From contig NZ_CP109104.1 in assembly GCF_035917675.1 (NCBI RefSeq), forward strand, positions 6,882,001 through 6,946,000: a DNA stretch of 64,000 bases, given 5' to 3'. This stretch comes from Streptomyces sp. NBC_01775 (GTDB lineage: Bacteria > Actinomycetota > Actinomycetes > Streptomycetales > Streptomycetaceae). Shown here one piece after another: positions 35,300-44,444 of this stretch; the first letter of the stretch is position 1, and each line of letters begins with the position of its first letter. The notes under the pieces were generated by a model. The model was not told where the DNA came from. It made no database searches and was given only the letters and a program-made list of their open reading frames with translations. The translations under genes and the position numbers were made by a program.

Positions 35300-37447
35300 T
35301 TGAGCGAAGGCACCGCCACACACTGTCCCTACTGCGCCCTCCAGTGCGCCATGACCCTCACGCCGGGCGGCACCCCGGGCACGCTCGACGTCACGCCGCG
35401 CGACTTCCCCACCAACGCGGGCGGGCTCTGCCAGAAGGGCTGGACCTCGGCCTCGCTGCTCACCTCGCCCGAGCGGCTCACCACCCCGCTGGTGCGGGAC
35501 GCGTCGGGGGCGCTGCGCGAGGCGGGCTGGGACGAGGCACTCGACCTGGTGGCGCGGGGCATGGAGCGGGCGCGCGACAGCCGGGGGCCGGACGCCGTCG
35601 CCGTCTTCGGCAGCGGAGGGCTCACCAACGAGAAGGCGTACGCGCTGGGGAAGTTCGCCCGCGTCGCGCTGGGCACCTCGCAGATCGACTACAACGGACG
35701 GTTCTGCATGTCCTCGGCGGCAGCCGCGGGGAACAGGGCGTTCGGGCTCGACCGCGGACTGCCCTTCCCCGTCACCGATCTGGACGCCTCCGAGGCCGTC
35801 GTCCTCGTGGGCGCCAACCCGGCCGAGACGATGCCGCCGCTGATGGGACACCTGGATCCCGCCCGGCTCATCGTCGTCGACCCGCGCCGCACCGCCACCG
35901 CGCAGGCGGCGCTCGACGGCGGCGGCCTGCACCTCCAGCCCGCGCCCGGCACCGACCTGGCGCTCGCGCTGGGGCTGCTCCATGTCGCGCTCGTCGACGG
36001 TCACCTGGAAGCCCCCGGGCGCGTCGCCTACCGGCGGGAGCGGACCACCGGGTGGGACGAGGCACGCCGGTGCGCCGCGCGGTGGTGGCCGGAGCGCACC
36101 GAGCGGCTGACCGGGGTCGCCGCCGCCGACCTGCGCAAGGCGGTGGGCGTGCTGGCCGGTGCCCACCGGGCCCACATCCTCACCGGGCGCGGCGCCGAAC
36201 AGCACAGCAAGGGCGTGGACACCGTCGCCGCCTGGATCAACCTCGCGCTCGCGCTGGGCCTGCCGGGCACCCCCGGCTCCGGGTACGGGTGCCTGACGGG
36301 ACAGGGCAATGGGCAAGGCGGCAGGGAACACGGCCAGAAGGCCGACCAGCTGCCCGGATACCGGCACATCTCCGACCCCGCGGCGCGCGCCCACATCGCC
36401 AGTGTGTGGGACGTCCCCGAGGAGTCGCTGCCAGGCCCCGGCCGCAGCGCGTGGGAGCTGCTGGACGCGCTCGGCACCCCCGACGGGCCCTCGGCGCTGC
36501 TGGTGATGGGCTCCAACCCGGCCGTCTCCGCGCCCCGTTCGCGCCGCGCCGTGGAGCGGCTGCGCGCCCTCGACCTGCTCGTCGTCGCCGACTTCGTGCG
36601 CTCGGAGACCGCCGAACTCGCCGATGTGGTCCTGCCCGTGACGATGTGGGCCGAGGAGTCGGGGACGATGACCAGCCTGGAGGGCCGGGTGCTGCGGCGC
36701 CACCGCGCCCAGGCGCCGCCGCCCGGGGTCCGCACGGACCTGGAGGTGCTCCACGGGCTCGCGGTGCGCCTCGGGCGAGGCGGCGCGGAGTTCCCCGTCG
36801 ACCACGCCGAGGTCTTCGAGGAGCTGCGGCGGGCCTCCGAGGGCGGCACCGCCGACTACTCCGGTGTGCGCCCCGAGGCGCTGGACGCGGGGGAGGCCGT
36901 GCACTGGCCGGCGCCGCGCGGGCAGCGCGGCTCCGGCACCCCCCACCTCTTCCTCGACCGCTTCGCCCACCCGGAGGGGAAGGCCCGCTTCCTGCCCGTG
37001 GAGCACCGTGAGGCCGCCGAACTCCCCGACGCGGCACACCCGCTCTACGCCACGACCGGGCGCGAGCTCCAGCACTACCAGTCGGGCGCGCAGACCCGCC
37101 GGGTGCCCGAACTGGCGGCTGCGGCGCCCGGCGCCTATGTGGAGGTGCACCCCGACACGGCGCGCCGCGCCGGACTCGCGGACGGCGACCAGGCGCGCGT
37201 GGTCTCGCGGCGCGGCAGCGTGCTGGCCCGCACCCGCTGCGTCCCCACGCTGCGCACCGACACCGTCTTCCTCCCCTTCCACTACGCGGGGACGGGCACG
37301 GCCAACGCGCTCACCAACCCGGCGCTCGACCCGGTCAGCCGGATGCCCGAGTTCAAGCTGTGCGCCGTACGGCTGGAGCCCGCCGGAGCCGGGGACCGGG
37401 GAGCGGACGACCGGGGCGCGGACCACCCGCGGGCGGTGTCCCCGTGA
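35300..37447 (+). CDS. nasA: Assimilatory nitrate reductase, molybdopterin catalytic subunit
   Basis: The N-terminus binds [4Fe-4S] through Cys9, Cys12, Cys16 and Cys44 ('HCPYCALQC', 'GGLCQKGW'). The molybdenum-ligand cysteine is in 'YNGRFCMSSAAAAGNRAFG', and bis-MGD contacts recur through 'VLVGANPAETMPPLMGHLD' and 'GMVSRR'-like C-terminal blocks ('ELQHYQSGAQTRRVPEL', 'FLPFHYAGTGTANALT'). It is 715 residues, in the NarB/NasA family, without the C-terminal [2Fe-2S] extension; the flavoprotein that follows carries one. TTG 35300 is the start, just after the narK stop. It overlaps the next gene as GTGA. Confidence 0.93.
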   Translation: MSEGTATHCPYCALQCAMTLTPGGTPGTLDVTPRDFPTNAGGLCQKGWTSASLLTSPERLTTPLVRDASGALREAGWDEALDLVARGMERARDSRGPDAVAVFGSGGLTNEKAYALGKFARVALGTSQIDYNGRFCMSSAAAAGNRAFGLDRGLPFPVTDLDASEAVVLVGANPAETMPPLMGHLDPARLIVVDPRRTATAQAALDGGGLHLQPAPGTDLALALGLLHVALVDGHLEAPGRVAYRRERTTGWDEARRCAARWWPERTERLTGVAAADLRKAVGVLAGAHRAHILTGRGAEQHSKGVDTVAAWINLALALGLPGTPGSGYGCLTGQGNGQGGREHGQKADQLPGYRHISDPAARAHIASVWDVPEESLPGPGRSAWELLDALGTPDGPSALLVMGSNPAVSAPRSRRAVERLRALDLLVVADFVRSETAELADVVLPVTMWAEESGTMTSLEGRVLRRHRAQAPPPGVRTDLEVLHGLAVRLGRGGAEFPVDHAEVFEELRRASEGGTADYSGVRPEALDAGEAVHWPAPRGQRGSGTPHLFLDRFAHPEGKARFLPVEHREAAELPDAAHPLYATTGRELQHYQSGAQTRRVPELAAAAPGAYVEVHPDTARRAGLADGDQARVVSRRGSVLARTRCVPTLRTDTVFLPFHYAGTGTANALTNPALDPVSRMPEFKLCAVRLEPAGAGDRGADDRGADHPRAVSP

Positions 37448-39120
37448 GCCGGGCGCTGGAGGTCGTGGTCGTCGGCAACGGGATGGTCGGGCACCGGCTG
37501 GCCCAGGAGGTGCGTCGCCGTGACCCGGGAGGCGTACGGGTACGGCTCACGATCGTGGGCGACGAGCCGACCGGCGGCTACAACCGGGTGCTGCTGCCCG
37601 GTCTGATAGCCGGGTCCCTGACCGAGGCGGACCTCGCACCGGATGAGGACGGAAATTCCTTCGCACCGGATGAAGGCGGAAAACCCCTCGCACCGGATGA
37701 AGCACGGAAAGCGGCTCCCGGCGGGGTGCGCGGGGGCACCACCGTCACGCGCGTCGACCGGGCGGAGCGCACCGTGACCACCGCGGACGGGCACCAACTC
37801 CCCTACGACAGGCTCGTGCTGGCCACCGGCGCCCACGCCAACATCCCCCCGCTGCCCGGACTGCGCCGGGACGACGGCGCCCCGGCCCGCGACGTCTCGG
37901 CGCTGCGCACCCTCGCCGACGCGCGCAGGCTGCGCCGTCTCGCCCACCGCGCCCGTGCCCGGGGCGCGCCCATGGCCGTCCTCGGCGGCGGCATCCTCGG
38001 CCTGGAGGCGGCCCGCGCCCTGGTGGCGCGCGGCGTCGGGGTGACCGTCGTACATCAGGCGACCCACGTCATGGACCGCCAGCTGGACGCGCCCGCGGGC
38101 CGGGTGCTCGCGCGCTCGCTGCTCCGCACGGGAATCGCCCAGCGGCTGGGCGTCGCGGCGACGGCCTGGGTGCCCGAGGAGGGGCTGCACCTCGCGGACG
38201 GCAGCGTCGTACCCGCCGCCGGGCTGCTGCTGAGCACCGGCGCACGGCCGCGCACGGCGCTCGCGCAGGAGTGCGGGCTGGCGGTCGGCCCTGCGGGCAT
38301 CGCCGTCGATGACGCGCTGACCACCTCCGACCCCGACGTGTACGCGCTCGGCGACTGCGCCGACGCCGACCCGGGGCTCGTCCAGCCCGGCTGGGAGCAG
38401 GCCGCCACGCTCGCGGCGCTGCTGACCGGCGACAACCCGCAGGCGCGCTACGTCGGCACCCCCAGGGTGACCCGGCTGAAGGCCGCAGGCATCGAACTCG
38501 CCTGTCTGGGCGACCCGTTCGCCGAGCCGCACGAGGCGGCGGCGCCGGTCTCCGACGAGGCGGCCCCGCTGCTTCCCGGACCGGCGGCCCCGCAGGACCC
38601 GCGCGGATCCGCGGCCCCGGGCGGGTCCTCGACACCAGGAGGATCCGCGACCCAGGACGGGCCGGAGGCGGAGCGCGCGCCCGAGGTCCTGCGCCTGGAG
38701 GACCCGTCCAGAGAGCGCTACGCCAAGCTCGTCCTGCACGGCGACCGCGTCACCGGAGCCATCCTGCTCGGCCTGCCGGACGCCGCCGCCGGGCTCGTCC
38801 AGCTCTTCGACCGGGGCGCCCCGGCCCCCTCCGACCGGCTCGCCCTCATGCTGGGCCGGGCCCTGCCGCCCGAGGTGTCGGGCGGCCCCGAGTCGCTGCC
38901 CGACCACGGGCTGGTGTGCCGCTGCAACGGCGTCACCAAGGGAGCGCTGCGCTCCGCCTGGCACGCCGGGGCGCGCTCACCGCGCGAGCTGGCCGACTCG
39001 ACCCGCGCCACCACCGGCTGCGGCAGCTGCCGCCCCACCGTCGAGAAACTCGCGGCCTGGCTCGCCGAGACAGACCCTTCGCAGTCGTCCCCGTCCCCGA
39101 CCCCGACCCACCCGAGGTGA
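37444..39120 (+). CDS. FAD/NAD(P)-dependent oxidoreductase with BFD-type [2Fe-2S] domain
   Basis: The probable electron donor for the nitrate reductase, comparable to NasB-type flavoproteins. It has an N-terminal FAD loop 'VVVGNGMVGHRLAQEV', an NAD loop 'MAVLGGGILGLEAARALV', and 'VYALGDCADADPG'. A C-terminal BFD domain carries four cysteines ('LVCRCNGVTKG', 'TGCGSCRPTVEKL'). Between the FAD and NAD parts, where relatives carry a conserved stretch before 'TTVTRVD', it has three tandem 9-residue repeats of the type APDEGGKPL. GTG 37444 overlaps nasA. Confidence 0.87.
   Translation: MSRALEVVVVGNGMVGHRLAQEVRRRDPGGVRVRLTIVGDEPTGGYNRVLLPGLIAGSLTEADLAPDEDGNSFAPDEGGKPLAPDEARKAAPGGVRGGTTVTRVDRAERTVTTADGHQLPYDRLVLATGAHANIPPLPGLRRDDGAPARDVSALRTLADARRLRRLAHRARARGAPMAVLGGGILGLEAARALVARGVGVTVVHQATHVMDRQLDAPAGRVLARSLLRTGIAQRLGVAATAWVPEEGLHLADGSVVPAAGLLLSTGARPRTALAQECGLAVGPAGIAVDDALTTSDPDVYALGDCADADPGLVQPGWEQAATLAALLTGDNPQARYVGTPRVTRLKAAGIELACLGDPFAEPHEAAAPVSDEAAPLLPGPAAPQDPRGSAAPGGSSTPGGSATQDGPEAERAPEVLRLEDPSRERYAKLVLHGDRVTGAILLGLPDAAAGLVQLFDRGAPAPSDRLALMLGRALPPEVSGGPESLPDHGLVCRCNGVTKGALRSAWHAGARSPRELADSTRATTGCGSCRPTVEKLAAWLAETDPSQSSPSPTPTHPR
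37635..37715 (+). repeat. 27-nt tandem repeat inside the flavoprotein gene
   Basis: Three copies starting CGCACCGGATGA at 37635, 37662 and 37689 have period 27, keep the reading frame and encode APDEDGNSF, APDEGGKPL and APDEARKAA. Their A-containing codons (GGAAAT, GAAGGC, GGAAAA) are unlike the G/C-ending codons around them. Confidence 0.85.
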
Positions 39121-41705
39121 GCCCCGTGCACTCCACTCCCACTCCTGACTCCGCCGCCGGCCCCCGCAGGCTCGTCGTCGTCGGCCTCGGCATGGTCGGG
39201 CACCGGCTGGTCGAGGCCCTCACCTCCCGTGACGGGGACGGCGACTGGCACATCACCGTGCTGGCCGAGGAGTCCCGCCCCGCCTACGACCGCGTCGCCC
39301 TCTCCACCTGCTTCGACGGCGCCGACGAGGAGACCCTGCGGCTGTCCGGCCTCGACGAGGACCGCGTCGAGGTACGGCTGGGCGACCCGGCCACCGCGCT
39401 GGACCGGGACGCGCGCACCGTGACCACGGCATCCGGCGCGCGCCTGCCCTACGACGCGCTCGTGCTGGCCACCGGCTCGCGGCCGTTCGTGCCGCCGCTG
39501 CCCGGCAGCACCGCGCCCGGCTGTCTCGTCTACCGCACGCTGGACGACATCGAAGCCCTCCGCGCCGCCGCCGCCGCCAACACCAGCGGGCGCGGCGTCG
39601 TGGTCGGCGGCGGGCTGCTGGGGCTGGAGGCCGCCAACGCGCTGCGGCTGCTGGGCGTGACCCCGCACGTGGTGGAGCTGGCGCCGCACCTGATGGCCGT
39701 CCAGCTCGACGAAGGCGGCGGCGCGCTGCTCGGCCGCATGGTCGAGGACCTGGGCGTACGGGTGCACACCGGCGTCGCCACCGAGCGCGTGGTGACCGAC
39801 CCCGCGACGGGCGCGGCCGTCGCCGTCGAACTCGCCGACGGCACCCGGGTGGAGACCGACCTCGTCGTCTTCGCCGCGGGCGTGCGGCCCGCCGACGAGC
39901 TGGCGCGCGAGGCCGGGCTGCGCGTGGGGGAGCGCGGCGGCGTGGCCGTCGACGACGCCTGCCGCTCGGTGACGGACCCGCACGTGTGGGCCGTCGGCGA
40001 GGTCGCCTGCGTGGAGAGCGAGGGCCGGACCCTCGGCCTGGTCGCACCCGGCTACGCGATGGCCGAGACCGTCGCCGACCGGCTGCTCGGCGGCGCGGCC
40101 AACTTCCCGGGCGCCGACACCTCCACCCAGCTCAAGCTGCTAGGTGTGGACGTCGCCTCGTTCGGCGACGCGCTGGCCGCCACGCCCGGCGCGCTGGAGG
40201 TCGTCCTCAACGACCCCGTCGCCGCCACCTACGGCAAGCTCGTCGTCTCCGACGACGCCAAGACGCTGCTCGGCGGCATCCTCGTCGGCGACGCGTCCGC
40301 CTACCCGCTGCTCAGGCCGCTGGTGGGCAGCGCGCTGCCCACCGACCCGGCGACGCTGCTCGCCCCCGAGTCCGCGGGCGGTACGGCCGCCGGGGGAGGG
40401 GTGGCCGGGCTGCCGGACAGCGCGCAGATCTGTAGCTGCCACGCCGTCACCAAGGGCGCGCTGACCGAGGCCATCACCGGACAGGGCTGCGCCGACGTTC
40501 CCGCGCTCAAGTCCTGCACCAAGGCCGGCACCGGCTGCGGCTCGTGCGTACCCGCGCTCAAGCAGATCCTGGAGGCGGCGGGCGTCGAGCAGTCCAAGGC
40601 GCTGTGCGAGCACTTCGACCACTCGCGGGCCGAGCTGTTCGAGATCGTCGCGGCCACCGGCATCACCACTTTCTCGCAGCTGGTGGCCGAGCACGGGCGC
40701 GGGCGCGGCTGCGACGTGTGCAAGCCCGCCGTCGCCGCGATCCTCGCCTCGCGCGACAGCGGCACCCACATCCTCGACGGCGAACGCGGCGGCCTCCAGG
40801 ACACCAACGACCGCCACCTGGCCAATATGCAGCGCAACGGAACGTACTCCGTCGTGCCCCGCGTCCCCGGCGGCGAGATCACTCCGGCCCGCCTCATCGT
40901 GCTCGGCGAGGTGGCCCGCGACTTCGGCCTCTACACCAAGATCACTGGCGGTCAGCGCATCGACCTGCTCGGCGCCCGCCTCGAACAGCTCCCCGCCATC
41001 TGGCGCCGGCTCACCGACGCCGGCTTCGAGTCGGGGCACGCCTACGGCAAGGCCCTCCGCACGGTGAAGTCCTGCGTGGGCTCCACCTGGTGCCGCTACG
41101 GCGTACAGGACTCGGTCGGCCTCGCCATCGAACTGGAGCTGCGCTACCGGGGCCTGCGCGCCCCGCACAAGCTGAAGGCGGGCGTCTCCGGCTGCGCTCG
41201 GGAGTGCGCGGAGGCCCGCAGCAAGGACTTCGGCATCATCGCGACGGAGCAGGGCTGGAACCTCTACGTCGGCGGCAACGGCGGCTTCACCCCCCGGCAT
41301 GCCGAACTCCTCGCCTCCGACCTCGACCACGCCACGCTGGTGCGCACCATCGACCGCTTCCTGACGTTCTACATCCGCACCGCCGACCGCCTCCAGCGCA
41401 CCGCCGCCTGGCTGGAGAGCCTGGAGGGCGGCCTCGACCACCTGCGGGCCGTCATCATGGACGACTCGCTCGGCATCTGCGCCGAACTCGACGCCGCCAT
41501 GGAACGGCACGTCGCCGACTACCACGACGAGTGGCGCGGCGTCCTGGAGGACCCCGCGAAGCTGGCCCGCTTCACCTCCTTCGTCAACGCCCCCGAAACC
41601 CCCGACCCGGCGATCTCCTTCGCCGTCGAGCGGGACCAGCCCGTCCCCGGCCCGGTCTCCCTCGGCATGCCGAAGCTGTCCGCCGAGGGCGCGAGCACCC
41701 ACTGA
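39117..41705 (+). CDS. nirB: Nitrite reductase (NAD(P)H) large subunit
   Basis: This 862-residue enzyme reduces nitrite to ammonium with siroheme. Domains in order: FAD/NAD module ('VVVGLGMVGHRLVEALTSRD', 'GVVVGGGLLGLEAANALRLL'), a BFD [2Fe-2S] domain ('CSCHAVTKG', 'GTGCGSCVPALKQ') followed by a second similar cysteine-bearing segment ('GRGCDVCKPAVAA'), then the ferredoxin-like and siroheme/[4Fe-4S] part with 'SCVGSTWCRYG' and 'SGCARECAEARSKDFG'. GTG 39117 overlaps the previous stop; GTG 39126 is an alternative. NirD follows after 35 nt. Confidence 0.96.
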   Translation: MSPVHSTPTPDSAAGPRRLVVVGLGMVGHRLVEALTSRDGDGDWHITVLAEESRPAYDRVALSTCFDGADEETLRLSGLDEDRVEVRLGDPATALDRDARTVTTASGARLPYDALVLATGSRPFVPPLPGSTAPGCLVYRTLDDIEALRAAAAANTSGRGVVVGGGLLGLEAANALRLLGVTPHVVELAPHLMAVQLDEGGGALLGRMVEDLGVRVHTGVATERVVTDPATGAAVAVELADGTRVETDLVVFAAGVRPADELAREAGLRVGERGGVAVDDACRSVTDPHVWAVGEVACVESEGRTLGLVAPGYAMAETVADRLLGGAANFPGADTSTQLKLLGVDVASFGDALAATPGALEVVLNDPVAATYGKLVVSDDAKTLLGGILVGDASAYPLLRPLVGSALPTDPATLLAPESAGGTAAGGGVAGLPDSAQICSCHAVTKGALTEAITGQGCADVPALKSCTKAGTGCGSCVPALKQILEAAGVEQSKALCEHFDHSRAELFEIVAATGITTFSQLVAEHGRGRGCDVCKPAVAAILASRDSGTHILDGERGGLQDTNDRHLANMQRNGTYSVVPRVPGGEITPARLIVLGEVARDFGLYTKITGGQRIDLLGARLEQLPAIWRRLTDAGFESGHAYGKALRTVKSCVGSTWCRYGVQDSVGLAIELELRYRGLRAPHKLKAGVSGCARECAEARSKDFGIIATEQGWNLYVGGNGGFTPRHAELLASDLDHATLVRTIDRFLTFYIRTADRLQRTAAWLESLEGGLDHLRAVIMDDSLGICAELDAAMERHVADYHDEWRGVLEDPAKLARFTSFVNAPETPDPAISFAVERDQPVPGPVSLGMPKLSAEGASTH

Positions 41706-41740
41706 CCACCGCTGTCCGAACGAGCCGGAAGGTGACCATC

Positions 41741-42136
41741 ATGTCGACCATCGCTGTCAGCCCCATCAGCTCCAGCACGGACTGGTCCGCCGTCTGCCCG
41801 CTGGACGCCCTCCCCGTCGAGCAGGGCCGCGCCGCGCTGCTGCCGGACGGCAGCGCCGCCGCCCTCTTCCGGCTGTACACCGGCGAGGTGTACGCGGTCG
41901 GGAATCTGGACCCCTTCAGCGGGGCACCCGTCATCTGCCACGGCATCGTCGGCGACCGCGAGGGCGTCCCGGTGGTCACCGGGCCCCTCGGCAAGGAGGC
42001 CTTCGAGCTGGCGACCGGCCGCTGCCTGGACGACGAGACCGTCCGGCTCCCCGTCCACGAAGTGCGGCTGACCAGCGGAATGATCGAGGTCTCGGCCCGG
42101 CGAAACACGGTGGAAACGCTGGTCGGGCGAGGATGA
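41741..42136 (+). CDS. nirD: Nitrite reductase small subunit
   Basis: The 131-residue protein has a Rieske-like fold ('AVCPLDALPVEQGRAALL', 'GEVYAVGNLDPFSGA', 'ATGRCLDDETVRLPVHEVRL') but lacks the CxH pairs, as NirD proteins do. It partners NirB. ATG 41741 is used; an in-frame GTG at 41732 with CGGAAG upstream is also possible. A 28-nt gap leads to the regulator gene. Confidence 0.93.
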   Translation: MSTIAVSPISSSTDWSAVCPLDALPVEQGRAALLPDGSAAALFRLYTGEVYAVGNLDPFSGAPVICHGIVGDREGVPVVTGPLGKEAFELATGRCLDDETVRLPVHEVRLTSGMIEVSARRNTVETLVGRG

Positions 42137-42164
42137 ACGCAAGCTACAGCTGAGAGGAGACGCG

Positions 42165-43370
42165 GTGTCGGCACCTGACCCGTCGCGGAACCGCACGGGA
42201 TCCGTTCCCCCGCTGGCGGGGTTCACCGTCGCGGTCACCGCCGCGCGCCGGGCCGAGGAGCTGGGCGCGCTGCTGGAGCGGCGCGGCGCCGAGGTCGTCC
42301 ACGCGCCCGCGCTGCGCATCATCCCGCTGGCGGACGACGTCGAACTGCGCGACGCCACCAAGGAACTGGTGGCCCGCCCACCGGACGTGGCCGTCGCCAC
42401 CACCGGCATCGGCTTCCGCGGCTGGATGGAGGCCGCGGACGGCTGGGGCGAGGGCGAGGCGCTGCGCGGGGCGCTGGCCGCCGGCGAACTGCTGGCCCGG
42501 GGCCCCAAGGCGTGCGGCGCCATCCGCGCCGCCGGGCTGCGCGAGGCGTGGTCCCCGGCCTCGGAGTCCTCCACCGAGGTCCTCGAACGCCTGCTGGACC
42601 GCGACGACCTGGCCGGGCTGCGGATCGCCGTCCAGCTCCACGGCGAACCGCTGCGGGACTTCATCGACGCGCTGCGCGGCGCGGGCGCCGAGGTCGTACC
42701 GGTGCCGGTCTACCGCTGGACCGGACCCGCCGACCCCGCCCCCCTCGACCGTCTCCTCGACGCCCTGCTGGCGGACGGCATCGACGCCGTCACCTTCACC
42801 AGCGCCCTGGCCGCCGCCGGGCTCTACGCCCGCGCCGAGGAGCACGGCAAGAGCGAGGCGCTGACCCGCGCGCTGCGGGAGCGCACCCAGGTCGCCTGCG
42901 TCGGCCCCGTCACCGCCGCGCCGCTGCTCGCCCGCGACATCCCCGCCTACTGGCCCGACCGCTTCCGCACCGGCGCCCTCGTCCGCAGGCTCTGCGACAG
43001 CCTGCCCGCCGCCGCGCCCACCCTGCCCGCCGCCGGGCACACCCTCCAGGTGCGCGGCACCGCCGCCGTGCTGGACGGCGAGCTGCGGCCGGTGAGTCCG
43101 GGTCCCATGGCCGTCCTGCGCGCTCTGGCCCGCCGCCCGGGACAGGTGCTCTCCACCACCGACCTGCTGCCCGCGCTGCCGGGCGGCGGCAAGGACGAGC
43201 ACGCTGTCGAGTCCGCCGTCGGCCGCCTGCGCACGGCGCTCGGGGCGCCCGCCGTGGTGCAGACGGTGGTCAAGCGGGGCTACCGCATCGCGCTCGACCC
43301 GGCGGCGGCCTGCGAGCCGGACGAGGGAGACATGCGGGAGACAGGAGAGACGGGGGAGACGGGTTCATGA
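42165..43370 (+). CDS. nnaR: HemD-like domain fused to OmpR-type winged helix (NnaR-type regulator)
   Basis: Residues 15-265 are a uroporphyrinogen-III synthase fold ('LAGFTVAVTAARRAEELGAL', 'VYRWTGPAD', 'AVTFTSALAAAGLYARA', 'VACVGPVTAAPL'). Residues 290-378 are an OmpR/PhoB winged helix ('ALARRPGQVLSTTDLLPALP', 'VESAVGRLRTAL', 'VVKRGYRIAL'). This architecture is that of NnaR, known in actinomycetes to help GlnR activate nitrate/nitrite genes. Whether the HemD half is still an enzyme for siroheme synthesis is not known from sequence. GTG 42165 has GAGAGGAGAC upstream. It is coupled to the chelatase gene by ATGA. Confidence 0.9.
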   Translation: MSAPDPSRNRTGSVPPLAGFTVAVTAARRAEELGALLERRGAEVVHAPALRIIPLADDVELRDATKELVARPPDVAVATTGIGFRGWMEAADGWGEGEALRGALAAGELLARGPKACGAIRAAGLREAWSPASESSTEVLERLLDRDDLAGLRIAVQLHGEPLRDFIDALRGAGAEVVPVPVYRWTGPADPAPLDRLLDALLADGIDAVTFTSALAAAGLYARAEEHGKSEALTRALRERTQVACVGPVTAAPLLARDIPAYWPDRFRTGALVRRLCDSLPAAAPTLPAAGHTLQVRGTAAVLDGELRPVSPGPMAVLRALARRPGQVLSTTDLLPALPGGGKDEHAVESAVGRLRTALGAPAVVQTVVKRGYRIALDPAAACEPDEGDMRETGETGETGS

Positions 43371-44146
43371 CGGCACTCGCGCGCACCGCCCCGCGCGGAG
43401 AACGGGACGGGCAGGGGTACGGGCACGGAGGCAAGGACAGGGGCGGGGGCCGGGCCGAGGTGCTGCTCGTCGCGCACGGCACACGCAGCGCCGAGGGCAC
43501 CCGGACGGCACGGGAGCTGGCGCGCGGCCTCGCGGCCCGGCTGCGGCGGCCGGTGGAGGTGGCGTACGCGGATGTGCGCGGGCCCACCGTCACCGAGGCG
43601 CTGGCGCGCCGCGCGGGACCGGTCACCCTCGTCCCCGCCTTCCTCGCGTCCGGCTACCACGTACGGGCCGACATCCCCGCACAGGTCCGCCGCGCGGGCG
43701 CCGCCGAGGTGCTGGCGACCCCCGCGCTGGGCGCCGATCCCGCGCTCCTGCCCGCGCTGGCCGACCGTCTCGCAGCGGCGGACGTACGCGAGGGGGACAG
43801 CGTCGTGCTCGCCGCCGCCGGCTCCAGCGACCCAGAGGCCCGCGCCGAGGCGCACACCATGGCCGGGCTCCTGGGCCGCCTGCTGCACCGCCCGGTGCCC
43901 GTCGCCTGGGCCGCCACCGCCGAGCCCTCCGTCGCCGCGACGGTCGCCCGGCTGCGCGCGTCGGGCGCCCGCCGGGTGGCCGTCGCCACCTGGCTGCTGG
44001 CCCCCGGCGTCTTCGCCGAACGCCTCGCGGCCAGCGGCGCCGACACGGTGGCGGCGCCGCTCGCGGCCCACCCCTCGGTACTGGAGACGCTGGCGCGCCG
44101 CGTCACCGAGACCGAGCGGGTGGCTCGCGCCGGGCGGGCCGCGTAG
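43367..44146 (+). CDS. sirB: Sirohydrochlorin chelatase family protein
   Basis: A CbiX/SirB-type enzyme that would insert iron into sirohydrochlorin to make siroheme for NirB. The 259-residue protein has two related halves: 'EVLLVAHGTRSAEGTRTARE' with metal-binding His and 'FLASGYHVRADIPAQ', then 'VVLAAAGSSDPEARAEAH' and 'VATWLLAPGVFAERLA'. It has an N-terminal Gly/Arg-rich stretch of about 30 residues. It is the last gene of the nitrate operon. Confidence 0.9.
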   Translation: MTALARTAPRGERDGQGYGHGGKDRGGGRAEVLLVAHGTRSAEGTRTARELARGLAARLRRPVEVAYADVRGPTVTEALARRAGPVTLVPAFLASGYHVRADIPAQVRRAGAAEVLATPALGADPALLPALADRLAAADVREGDSVVLAAAGSSDPEARAEAHTMAGLLGRLLHRPVPVAWAATAEPSVAATVARLRASGARRVAVATWLLAPGVFAERLAASGADTVAAPLAAHPSVLETLARRVTETERVARAGRAA

Positions 44147-44203
44147 CGGGGTGAGTGCGGCTGAGTGGCTCAGCCCTCATGACTCAAGCTGAATTCGGTT
44201 GCC

Positions 44204-44431
44204 CTACACGTGAGTTCGCGCCGCCTGCGGTTGCGCCTCCGCGCCCTTGAGGGCGCTGATGAACGCGGTCCAGGCGTCGGCACCGCAGTGGAATGCTCCG
44301 AGCGAGCGGTTCTTGGAGTCGCGGACCGCGACGGTGGCTGCGCCGAGGTGTCGGCACTCCACGCAGTTGGCGCCAGCATTGCTGGTGTAGGAGGACGTGT
44401 ACCAGGTGCCGTCGGTGATGTGTCGCAGCAT
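44204..44431 (-). CDS. DUF397-domain protein
   Basis: This 75-residue protein ('WYTSSYTSNAGANCVECRHL', 'VAVRDSKNRSLGAFHCGADA', 'WTAFISALKGAE') is a typical DUF397 product. These small proteins usually follow an XRE-type HTH gene, as here, 13 nt downstream of it. Pairs of this kind are numerous in streptomycetes and linked to development; a toxin/antitoxin-like relationship has been proposed for the family. Confidence 0.92.
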   Translation of the reverse strand: MLRHITDGTWYTSSYTSNAGANCVECRHLGAATVAVRDSKNRSLGAFHCGADAWTAFISALKGAEAQPQAARTHV

Positions 44432-44444
44432 GATCCTTGGTCCT

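Noticed and set aside
37282..38964. A long minus-strand frame with repeated 'FIRCEG' residues
   Set aside because: This is the antisense reading of the 27-nt tandem repeat in the flavoprotein gene.
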